A stretch of DNA of 64,000 bases, taken from Sulfitobacter sp. OXR-159. GTDB lineage: Bacteria; Pseudomonadota; Alphaproteobacteria; Rhodobacterales; Rhodobacteraceae. The translations under genes and the position numbers were made by a program. Within the stretch, counting starts at the first letter, position 1. The number at the start of each line of letters is the position of its first letter. This document shows, one piece after another, positions 57,269-64,000 of the stretch. Where the stretch lies: NCBI RefSeq assembly GCF_034377145.1, contig NZ_CP139707.1, positions 691,001-755,000 on the forward strand, given 5' to 3'. A model generated the notes under the pieces. It was not told where the DNA came from, made no database searches, and saw only the letters and a program-made list of their open reading frames with translations.

Positions 57269-59473
57269 TTATGCTGCCTTGCTGGCGTCCGGGTTGAACC
57301 GACCGTAAAAACTCTGGTTCTTCTGGGCCATCTCGCGCAGCAACTCGGGGCAAGTAAACCGCTCACCGAACTTCTCGGTCAACTGATCACAACGCTCCGC
57401 CGCATAGGGCGCGCCGATCATGTCGAGCCAGCTTAGCGGACCGCCGGACCAAGGCGCAAAGCCCCAGCCAAGGATCGCACCGACGTCACCCTCACGGATG
57501 TCCATCAACACGCCTTCCTCCAGTGCGCGCACGGCTTCCAGCGTCTGCGAGAACAGCAGACGGTGCTGCACTTCGATCAGATCGGGCTGTTCCTCGGCCA
57601 CGGGGTATTTGTCGCCCATGCCCTGCCACAGACCAATCCGCTTGCCCTTGGCGTCATAGCTGTAGAAACCGGCGTTCGCTTTGCGGCCCAGACGGCCCTC
57701 TTTCTCCATCCAGAACACCAGCGGGTCGATATCGTCGTTGGGGTACTCATCACCCATCGCCGCCTTGGTGGCACGGGCAATCTTGGCGCCCAGATCGATC
57801 GAGGTCTCATCCATCAACTGCAATGGCCCAAGCGGCATGCCGACGAGCTTGGCCGCATTCTCGATCAGCGCAGGCTCAACACCCTCCTGCACCATGCGCA
57901 CACCTTCGTTGATGTAGGGAATGATGCAGCGGTTGGCATAGAAGAAGCGCGCGTCATTGACCACGATCGGCGTCTTGCGGATCTGGCGCACATAGTCGAG
58001 CGCCTTGGCCACGGCCCGGTCGCCGGTTTCCTTCCCCTTGATGATCTCCACCAGCAACATCTTCTCGACCGGAGAGAAGAAGTGGATGCCGATGAACTGC
58101 TCCTGACGGCTCGACGCCTTCGCCAGATCGGTGATCGGCAGGGTCGAGGTGTTGGAGGCAAAGATGCAATCCTCGGGGATCACGGCTTCGACTTTCTGGG
58201 TCATCTCGCCCTTGACCTTGGGGTCTTCAAACACCGCTTCGATGATCAGGTCGCAGCCCTTGAGCGCATCCAGATCGGTGGTCGCGGTGATCAAGTCGAG
58301 CGCTTTGGCCTTCTTCTCTTCGGTCGATTTCTTCCGGGCGATGCCCTTGTCGAAATAGCTCGCGGAATAGGCCTTGCCCTTGTCGGCGGCTTCTTGGGTT
58401 TGGTCGATCAGCACGACCTCGATGCCCGCCTGAACCGACACCAGCGTAATGCCCGCGCCCATCATGCCCGCACCCAGCACGCCCAGTTTCTTCACGCGCT
58501 GGTCCGGCACGCCTTCGGGGCGCACGGCACCTTTCTCCAGCGCTTCTTTGTTAAGGAAGAGCGAGCGGATCATATTGCCCGAGGAGGGGTTCATCAGCAC
58601 ATTGGTGAACCAGCGCGCTTCGATTTTCAGAGCCGTGTCGAAAGGCACCAGCGCGCCTTCGTAGACCGCCGACAAAAGCGCCTTGGCCGCCGGGTAAACG
58701 CCCTGTGTCTTGCCGTTGACCATCGCACTGGCGCCGACGAACGTCATGAAACCCGCCGGATGATAAGGCGCGCCGCCGGGCATTTTATAACCCTTGGCAT
58801 CCCATGGCTTCACCATATCGGCGTCCTTGGCATTCAGCACCCAGTCGCGTGCCGCGGCCATCGGGTCTTCGCTGACCTCATCAATAATGCCGGCCTTCTG
58901 GGCAGCAGCAGGGGCGACCATTTTGCCTTCCAAGAGGAAGGGCGAGGCCGCCATCGCGCCGAGCTTGCGCACCATCCGCGTGGTGCCACCGGCCCCGGGG
59001 AAGATGCCCACAAGGATTTCCGGCAGGCCAATCCGCGCCTTCGGGTTATCCGCCGCAAAGGTGCGATGCGTGGCCAGCGGCAGTTCCAGCCCGATGCCCG
59101 CGGCGGTGCCGGGGATCACGCAGGCCACGGGCTTGCCGCCCTTGTTGGTCTTGGGGTCCATGCCCGCGCGCTCGATCTTGCGCAGCAGAGCGTGCATCTG
59201 CATCGTGCCCTCGAAAAGCCCCTTGGCCGGATCGTCGCCCGCGTCTTCCTTCATCTTGGCCAGCAGGTTCAGGTCCATCCCCCCGGCGAAAGACCCTTCC
59301 TTGCCCGAGGTGATGACGATGCCCTTCACGGCGTCATCGGCCAGCGCGTCGTCGATATGCTTCTCCAGATCGCGCAACCCGTCAAAGGACATCACGTTCA
59401 TGCTTTTGTCCGGCACGTCCCATGTGATCGTGGCGATGCCGTCGGCGTCTTTATTCAATGTAAAATCGGTCAT
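57269..59473 (-). CDS. Multifunctional 3-hydroxyacyl-CoA dehydrogenase / enoyl-CoA hydratase (FadB/FadJ type)
   Basis: A 734-residue beta-oxidation enzyme. The N-terminal crotonase domain (about 1-200) has the oxyanion segment IPGTAAGIGLELPLATH and LPEILVGIFPGAGGTTRM. The central NAD-binding domain starts LGVLGAGMMGAGITLVSVQ (about 335). The dehydrogenase His is in FIGIHFFSPVEKM, followed by C-terminal 3HCDH domains ending YGRFNPDAS. It performs hydration and dehydrogenation of acyl-CoA. It is last in the operon after the thiolase gene (21-bp gap). Confidence 0.95.
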   Translation of the reverse strand: MTDFTLNKDADGIATITWDVPDKSMNVMSFDGLRDLEKHIDDALADDAVKGIVITSGKEGSFAGGMDLNLLAKMKEDAGDDPAKGLFEGTMQMHALLRKIERAGMDPKTNKGGKPVACVIPGTAAGIGLELPLATHRTFAADNPKARIGLPEILVGIFPGAGGTTRMVRKLGAMAASPFLLEGKMVAPAAAQKAGIIDEVSEDPMAAARDWVLNAKDADMVKPWDAKGYKMPGGAPYHPAGFMTFVGASAMVNGKTQGVYPAAKALLSAVYEGALVPFDTALKIEARWFTNVLMNPSSGNMIRSLFLNKEALEKGAVRPEGVPDQRVKKLGVLGAGMMGAGITLVSVQAGIEVVLIDQTQEAADKGKAYSASYFDKGIARKKSTEEKKAKALDLITATTDLDALKGCDLIIEAVFEDPKVKGEMTQKVEAVIPEDCIFASNTSTLPITDLAKASSRQEQFIGIHFFSPVEKMLLVEIIKGKETGDRAVAKALDYVRQIRKTPIVVNDARFFYANRCIIPYINEGVRMVQEGVEPALIENAAKLVGMPLGPLQLMDETSIDLGAKIARATKAAMGDEYPNDDIDPLVFWMEKEGRLGRKANAGFYSYDAKGKRIGLWQGMGDKYPVAEEQPDLIEVQHRLLFSQTLEAVRALEEGVLMDIREGDVGAILGWGFAPWSGGPLSWLDMIGAPYAAERCDQLTEKFGERFTCPELLREMAQKNQSFYGRFNPDASKAA

Positions 59474-59494
59474 TCTCTTGCTCCCTTACGCGGC

Positions 59495-60709
59495 TTACAC
59501 GCGCTCGATGATGGTGGCGGCACCCATGCCGGAGGCGATGCAGAGCGTGGCGAGCCCCACTTCCTTGTCAGCGCGCTCCATCTCATCGAGCAGAATGCCG
59601 ATGATCATGGCACCGGTGGCGCCCAGAGGGTGGCCCATGGCGATGCCGCCGCCATTCACGTTCACTTTGCTGTCGTCCACATCAAAGGCCTGCATGAAGC
59701 GCAGGACCACGGCGGCAAAAGCCTCGTTGACCTCAAACAGATCGATGTCGCCGATGGTCATGCCGTTGTCCTTGAGGATCTTCTCGGTCACCGGCACGGG
59801 GCCGGTCAGCATGATGGTGGGATCGGTGCCGATCTTGGCGGTGGCGCGGATGCGGGCGCGGGGCTTCAGCCCGTGCTGCTCGCCGAACTCTTTGTTGCCG
59901 ATCAAAACAGCCGCAGCACCGTCGACGATGCCCGACGAGTTGCCCGCGTGGTGGATGTGGTTGATCCGCTCCAGATGCGGGTATTTCATCAGCGCGACCT
60001 TGTCGAAGCCGGGCATGACCTCACCCATCTGCTGGAACGCCGGGTTCAGGCCGCCAAGCGACTGCATGTCGGTCTGCGGGCGCATGTATTCGTCACGGTC
60101 AAGGATCGCGAGGCCGTTCTGATCACGTACGGTGATGACGGATTTGTCAAAGCGGCCCTCTTCCCAAGCCCGCGCCGCGCGCTGCTGGGACTGCATGGCC
60201 AACTGGTCGGCCTCGTCACGGGTGAAACCGAATTCGGTGGCAATGATATCGGCCGATATACCCTGCGGCACGAAGTATTTCTCCATCGCCAGCGTCGGGT
60301 CCACGGCAATCGCGGCACCGTCAGCGCCCATCGCGACACGGCCCATCATCTCGACACCGCCAGCGATATAACCATTGCCCGCGCCGCCTTTAACTTGGTT
60401 GGCAGCAAGGTTCACGGCTTCCATGCCGGAGGCACAGAAACGGTTGATGGCCAAACCGGGGATACGCTCGTCCAAATCGGACGCCAGCACCGCTGAGCGT
60501 GCCAGACAGCCGCCCTGTTCCATCACCTGCGTGACGTTGCCCCAGATCACGTCCTCAACGGCATGACCTTCAAGGTTGTTGCGCTCTTTCAGCGCGTTCA
60601 ATGTCTGTGCCGACAACCGCAGCGAGGTGACTTCATGCAGCGCGCCGTCCTTGCGGCCCTTGCCGCGTGGGGTGCGGATCGCGTCGTAGATGTAAACGTC
60701 TTGGGTCAT
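59495..60709 (-). CDS. Acetyl-CoA C-acyltransferase (thiolase)
   Basis: A 404-residue thiolase completing beta-oxidation by thiolytic cleavage. Catalytic Cys is in INRFCASGMEAVNLAANQ, the His in GIAMGHPLGATGAMI and the second Cys in ATLCIASGMGAATIIERV. ATG 60709 (MTQDVYIYDAIRTPRG) is preferred over 60715 because GGAGG is then 8 bp away. Upstream of the FadB-type gene, together forming the trifunctional FadAB set. Confidence 0.95.
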   Translation of the reverse strand: MTQDVYIYDAIRTPRGKGRKDGALHEVTSLRLSAQTLNALKERNNLEGHAVEDVIWGNVTQVMEQGGCLARSAVLASDLDERIPGLAINRFCASGMEAVNLAANQVKGGAGNGYIAGGVEMMGRVAMGADGAAIAVDPTLAMEKYFVPQGISADIIATEFGFTRDEADQLAMQSQQRAARAWEEGRFDKSVITVRDQNGLAILDRDEYMRPQTDMQSLGGLNPAFQQMGEVMPGFDKVALMKYPHLERINHIHHAGNSSGIVDGAAAVLIGNKEFGEQHGLKPRARIRATAKIGTDPTIMLTGPVPVTEKILKDNGMTIGDIDLFEVNEAFAAVVLRFMQAFDVDDSKVNVNGGGIAMGHPLGATGAMIIGILLDEMERADKEVGLATLCIASGMGAATIIERV

Positions 60710-60727
60710 GTTCATGTCCTCCGAGGG

Positions 60728-61366
60728 TCAGGCGCGGTCAGCAGGGCTGCCGGGCATCAGGTCGTATGGGGCCTTCCAGCCCGGTGTTTCGCTCAAACGC
60801 GTGAGCCACGCGTCGATATGGGGCCAGTCGCTGCGGTCAAAGCCAAAAGGCTCGGGGTAATAAAGATACCCGCAGCAGCTAAGGTCCGCGTTGGTCAATT
60901 CGTCGCCCACGATCCAATCGCGGCCGTCGAGATGGTCGTTCAGCACGCCGTACGCCGCCTTGAGCCGCCCTTGGCTAAAGGCAATAACCTCGGCGGGGCG
61001 TTTGTCTTCGGGCAGGAAATTCATCAAGAAACGAGTCATCCCAGCAACACCACTCAGCTTGTGGTTATCCCATAGCACCCAACGCATTATTTCACGCCGT
61101 TCCGTCGCGTCGCCGCCGCCGAATTTGCCCGCCTTTTCCGCGACGTAATCCTGAATCACGCCCGATTGCGTGAGCCGGAGATCGCCGTCGATCATCACCG
61201 GGGCCTCACCCATGTTGTTGATCTGCGCGCGATAGTCGGGCTGCCGCGTCTGGCCGCCAAAAAAGTCGACCTTCACCGGCTCCCAGTCCAAGCCAGAGAG
61301 TTCCAAGGCAAGCGCGGCCTTATAAGCGTTGCCGGATTCGCCAAAGCAGTAAAGCTGGATGGTCAT
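60728..61366 (-). CDS. Glutathione S-transferase family protein
   Basis: A 212-residue cytosolic GST-like protein. The N-terminal thioredoxin-fold domain (1-80) begins MTIQLYCFGESGNAYKAALA and contains the cis-Pro glutathione-binding motif MGEAPVMIDGDLRLTQSGVI. The all-helical C-terminal domain has VGDELTNADLSCCGYLYYPE. Substrate not predictable. It is inside the beta-oxidation run, 18 bp before the thiolase start, so probably co-transcribed. Confidence 0.88.
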   Translation of the reverse strand: MTIQLYCFGESGNAYKAALALELSGLDWEPVKVDFFGGQTRQPDYRAQINNMGEAPVMIDGDLRLTQSGVIQDYVAEKAGKFGGGDATERREIMRWVLWDNHKLSGVAGMTRFLMNFLPEDKRPAEVIAFSQGRLKAAYGVLNDHLDGRDWIVGDELTNADLSCCGYLYYPEPFGFDRSDWPHIDAWLTRLSETPGWKAPYDLMPGSPADRA

Positions 61367-61411
61367 GTATCATTCCTCCTTAATCTGTCGTCGTTCGCGG
61401 CACGGTCGGAC

Positions 61412-61473
61412 GGTATTTGGCAAAGGATGAAGAGGGGGTCTTGCGCCCTTATCTTCATCCTTTCTTAAATACC
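61412..61473. repeat. Long near-perfect hairpin between acyl-CoA dehydrogenase and GST genes
   Basis: AAAGGATGAAGA (61422-61433) pairs exactly with TCTTCATCCTTT (61452-61463). After a 3-base internal loop the outer GGTATTT (61412-61418) pairs with AAATACC (61467-61473), giving a 19-bp interrupted stem in 62 bp. It lies in the 137-bp gap upstream of the GST start. It may act as an intra-operon terminator, a processing site or a dispersed repeat. Confidence 0.65.
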
Positions 61474-61503
61474 TCTGCGCGGCGGTCGGGGCTGGGCGCG
61501 TGG

Positions 61504-62655
61504 TCAGAGATTGCGCGCGATCAGTTCCTTCATGATCTCGTTGGTGCCGCCGTAGATGCGCTGCACCCGCGCGTCGGCCCACATTTCGCCGACCGCATAT
61601 TCCTGCATGAAGCCGTAGCCACCGTGCAGTTGCAAGCAGACATCGAGCACTTCCCCCTGGGTGTCAGTGAGCCAATATTTCTGCATTGCGGCCTTATCGA
61701 CGCTGAGTTCCCCGCGCAGGTGTTCGGTGATACATTCGTCGAGGAAAGCACGCGATACGGCAGTCTTGGTTTTCACTTCGGCCAGTTGAAAGCGGGTGTT
61801 CTGAAACTGTGTCAGCGGGCCGCCGAAGGCTTCGCGTTCTTTGCAGTATTGAATCGTGCGCGCCACGGCGCCTTCCATGGCGCCGACCGCACCGCAGCCG
61901 ATGATCAGGCGCTCTTGCGGGAGTTGTTGCATCATCTGGTAGAAGCCTTGGCCTTCGTCTTGGCCGAGGATGTTTTCTGGTGGAATTTCGACATTGTCGA
62001 AGAACAGTTCCGAGGTGTCGGCGGCGTGCAGGCCGATCTTGTCGAGGTTGCGGCCGCGCTGGAAACCCTGCGCTCCGTCGGTTTCGACGACAACGAGGGA
62101 GACGCCCTTGGACCCTTCCTTGGGGTCGGTTTTGGCGGCGACGATGATCAGATTGGCGTGCTGGCCGTTGGTGATGAAGGTCTTTTGGCCCGAGAGCTTA
62201 TAGGCGTTGCCGTCGCGAATTGCCTTGGTTTTGATCCGCTGCACGTCCGATCCGGTAGAGGGTTCGGTCATGGCCAGCGCGCCGACCAACTCGCCCGAGA
62301 CCATCTTGGGCAGCCAGCGTTTCTTTTGATCTTCGGTGCCATAGGCGAGGATGTAATGCGCCACGATGCCGGAGTGGATGCCGTGGCCCCACGAGGCGAG
62401 GTTGGCGCGGGAGCCTTCGATCAGGATGGCGGCTTCGTGGCCGAAATCACCGCCGGCACCACCATATTCTTCGGGCACCGAGGGGCAGAGCAGGCCGAGT
62501 TCACCCGCCTGTGCCCAAGTCTCGCGGTCCATCTGGCCTTGCTTGCGCCATTTCTCGAACTTGGGCGCCCATTCGGCGTTGATGAACTGCGCCGTCATAT
62601 CGGCGATCATCTGGTGTTCGTCGGTCATCCAGCTGGATGTTTTGCCTTGCGTCAT
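61504..62655 (-). CDS. Acyl-CoA dehydrogenase
   Basis: A 383-residue FAD enzyme for the first step of beta-oxidation. Motifs include [40 protein letters not shown] (FAD/substrate loop), [17 protein letters not shown] and the C-terminal [20 protein letters not shown], then [19 protein letters not shown]. Chain-length preference unknown. The start [16 protein letters not shown] lies 17 bp after the small RHH-like gene. Confidence 0.95.
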   Translation of the reverse strand: MTQGKTSSWMTDEHQMIADMTAQFINAEWAPKFEKWRKQGQMDRETWAQAGELGLLCPSVPEEYGGAGGDFGHEAAILIEGSRANLASWGHGIHSGIVAHYILAYGTEDQKKRWLPKMVSGELVGALAMTEPSTGSDVQRIKTKAIRDGNAYKLSGQKTFITNGQHANLIIVAAKTDPKEGSKGVSLVVVETDGAQGFQRGRNLDKIGLHAADTSELFFDNVEIPPENILGQDEGQGFYQMMQQLPQERLIIGCGAVGAMEGAVARTIQYCKEREAFGGPLTQFQNTRFQLAEVKTKTAVSRAFLDECITEHLRGELSVDKAAMQKYWLTDTQGEVLDVCLQLHGGYGFMQEYAVGEMWADARVQRIYGGTNEIMKELIARNL

Positions 62656-62672
62656 CCGCCCCTCCCCAGGGT

Positions 62673-62885
62673 TCAGCGTTTGCGGCTTTCCAGTTCGGCG
62701 TTGAACAGGCGCAGCCGCGCGGTCAGGTTTTCTTCGTTCATGACCGAGTTGAAATTCTCGAACAGGAACGACAGCGCTTCCCCTTCATCAAGACCTGCAT
62801 CCGTGCTGAACTTCTTGAGCCTGCGGTAGCCTTCTTCGGTCATGGCGACGGGGAAGCGGCGGGTCAGGCGGAAGCGTTTGGGCAT
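62673..62885 (-). CDS. Small protein resembling a ribbon-helix-helix regulator
   Basis: A 70-residue protein. A short basic strand ([15 protein letters not shown]) is followed by two predicted helices ([16 protein letters not shown] and [13 protein letters not shown]) and a charged tail ([19 protein letters not shown]). The strand-helix-helix order and a Gly-containing turn look like RHH DNA-binding proteins. The fold is my inference; no database match was made. It sits between two acyl-CoA dehydrogenase genes on the same strand, so it might regulate this operon. Start ATG 62885 follows a ggagag Shine-Dalgarno. Confidence 0.6.
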   Translation of the reverse strand: MPKRFRLTRRFPVAMTEEGYRRLKKFSTDAGLDEGEALSFLFENFNSVMNEENLTARLRLFNAELESRKR

Positions 62886-62935
62886 GGTCTCTCCGGGTGT
62901 TGGGCAGGGTGGGGGACAGGCCCCCACCACCCGTT

Positions 62936-64000
62936 TTAGAAGTTTGCGGCCTCCAGCGCCATGACAGTATCCGCGCCCGATTGGATGCGGGTCAGGTGCA
63001 ACGCCGTGGCGGGCAGCTGCCGTGCCATATAGTAGCGCCCTGTGGCCAGCTTCGTCTCATAGAACGTGGCGTCGCCGCTGCCGTTCTTCAATGCTTCTTT
63101 CGCCGCCAGACCCATCTTGGCCCACATCAGGCCAAGGCAGACATGGCCGAACATATGCATGAAGTCGTTGGATCCGGCTAGCGCGTGGTTGGGGTTCTTC
63201 ATGCCGTTCTGCATGAAGTACATGCCCGCCGATTGCAGGTCTTTGCTGGCCGCCTTGAGTGGGTCGAGGAAGGCCGCGTCGAATTCGGCATCTTGGCCCG
63301 CGTTGTCCTTGATGAAGCCTTTGACCAGATCAAAGAACGCCATCACATGTTTGCCGCCGTCTTGGGCCAGTTTGCGGCCCACGAGGTCGAGCGCCTGGAC
63401 GCCGTTGGCACCTTCGTAGATTTGGGCGATGCGGGCGTCGCGGGTGAACTGGGACATGCCCCATTCTTCGATATAGCCGTGGCCGCCGTAGACCTGCTGG
63501 GCCTTCACGGTCATGTCGTAGCCCTGGTCGGTCAGGAAGCCTTTGATGACGGGGGTCAGCAGCGAGACGAGGCCGTCGGCGTCTTTATCCTCGGCGCGGT
63601 GGGCGGCGTCGATCATCGTGGCGCCCCAAAGGATGAAGGCGCGGGCGGCTTCGACAAAGCTTTTTTGGTCCATCAGCGAGCGGCGGATGTCGGGGTGGAC
63701 GATCAGCGGATCGGCGGGCTTTTCAGGGGCCACAGCACCTGTCACGGCGCGGCCCTGCAGGCGGTCGTTGGCGTAGATCACAGCGTTCTGATAGGCGACT
63801 TCGGCCTGTGCCAGACCCTGCATGCCGACGCCGACGCGGGCTTCGTTCATCATGGTGAACATGGCGCGCATGCCCTTGTGCTCGGTCCCCAGCAGATAGC
63901 CGGTGGCACCGTCGTAGTTCATCACGCAGGTGGAGTTGCCGTGGATGCCCATCTTCTCTTCGATGGAGCCGACGGAGACGCCGTTGCGCTCACCCAAAGA
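62936..64000 (-). CDS. Acyl-CoA dehydrogenase with C-terminal domain (DmdC/AidB-like), partial
   Basis: The C-terminal 354 residues of a larger acyl-CoA dehydrogenase whose start lies beyond the right edge. It contains [20 protein letters not shown], a FAD-binding [20 protein letters not shown] and the catalytic-type [22 protein letters not shown]-terminal extension to [13 protein letters not shown] is present. The extension is typical of the group containing the DMSP-pathway enzyme DmdC and other long acyl-CoA dehydrogenases (about 590 residues). Substrate cannot be set from this fragment. First visible gene of the beta-oxidation run. Confidence 0.92.
   Translation of the reverse strand, partial: SLGERNGVSVGSIEEKMGIHGNSTCVMNYDGATGYLLGTEHKGMRAMFTMMNEARVGVGMQGLAQAEVAYQNAVIYANDRLQGRAVTGAVAPEKPADPLIVHPDIRRSLMDQKSFVEAARAFILWGATMIDAAHRAEDKDADGLVSLLTPVIKGFLTDQGYDMTVKAQQVYGGHGYIEEWGMSQFTRDARIAQIYEGANGVQALDLVGRKLAQDGGKHVMAFFDLVKGFIKDNAGQDAEFDAAFLDPLKAASKDLQSAGMYFMQNGMKNPNHALAGSNDFMHMFGHVCLGLMWAKMGLAAKEALKNGSGDATFYETKLATGRYYMARQLPATALHLTRIQSGADTVMALEAANF

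Noticed and set aside
57563..60496. A 977-codon plus-strand frame opposite the FadB-type and thiolase genes
   Set aside because: It crosses two well-defined minus-strand enzymes and their Shine-Dalgarno sites, and shows only shadow composition.
53777..64000. A complete DMSP demethylation cluster (dmdB, dmdC)
   Set aside because: The ligand-specific genes dmdA and dmdD are absent; the ligase and dehydrogenase fit general acyl-CoA metabolism equally well.

Overview
This 64 kb window reads as the chromosome of a marine alphaproteobacterium of the Rhodobacterales (Roseobacter group, Rhodobacteraceae). The evidence is the gene repertoire and order: groESL behind a CIRCE box, an Hsp20-DUF1150 pair, a fused sulfate adenylyltransferase/APS kinase, carboxy(nor)spermidine genes, a propionyl-CoA ligase and a beta-oxidation cluster. 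Most of the DNA is visibly GC-rich. A Sulfitobacter-like genus is plausible but cannot be fixed from this sequence alone. No rRNA, tRNA, CRISPR array, prophage or insertion sequence was recognised. The genes are densely packed, often with 4-8 bp overlaps.

Layout. 0-3.1 kb: a partial MmcQ/YjbR gene, a DUF2161 nuclease-like protein and the HrcA-type groES-groEL operon. 3.2-8.0 kb: a visibly AT-richer signalling island. It holds a single-domain response regulator, a membrane histidine kinase with a large periplasmic sensor, a divergent Tat-exported solute-binding protein with no transporter partners, and a second, sensor-less kinase. 8.2-15 kb: a DMT exporter, Nudix hydrolase, lipase, stand-alone PhnM, purE-purK, a small heat-shock operon and a PhzF protein. 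15-23 kb: sulfate activation, thioredoxin reductase divergent from an Lrp regulator, a Hint-domain protein, a 47-residue basic protein, and lgt-methyltransferase-pgeF overlapping on the minus strand. 23-28 kb: ubiK, ybjN, proC-csaA-hydroxyacid dehydrogenase, thymidine kinase and a KAS III enzyme.

28-31 kb: an orphan TadG-TadE-TadE module. 31-45 kb: carB, an alpha/beta hydrolase, a cupin, glyA, NAD kinase, a csbD stress gene, the alternative spermidine operon, prpE and a MipA/OmpV porin-like protein. 45-51 kb: maeB, then the cdd-deoA-deoB-upp nucleoside salvage operon. 51-57 kb: a SPOR-domain protein, an uncharacterised membrane protein, an acyl-CoA ligase, and a DMT exporter coupled to a small sulfotransferase. 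57-64 kb: a minus-strand beta-oxidation cluster (acyl-CoA dehydrogenases, GST, thiolase, multifunctional FadB-type enzyme). It includes a 70-residue protein that looks like a ribbon-helix-helix regulator.

Regulatory signals readable by eye include the CIRCE box, a heat-shock sigma-factor-like promoter before hsp20, an EcfG-like general-stress promoter before csbD, twin direct repeats before the Lrp gene, an inverted repeat between the kinase and the solute-binding protein, and many strong hairpin terminators. The least explained parts are the 3.2-8.0 kb signalling island, the 20-bp-phased repeats near 23.3 kb, the inverted-repeat-bounded segment at 57.1 kb, the long hairpin at 61.4 kb and several small proteins.
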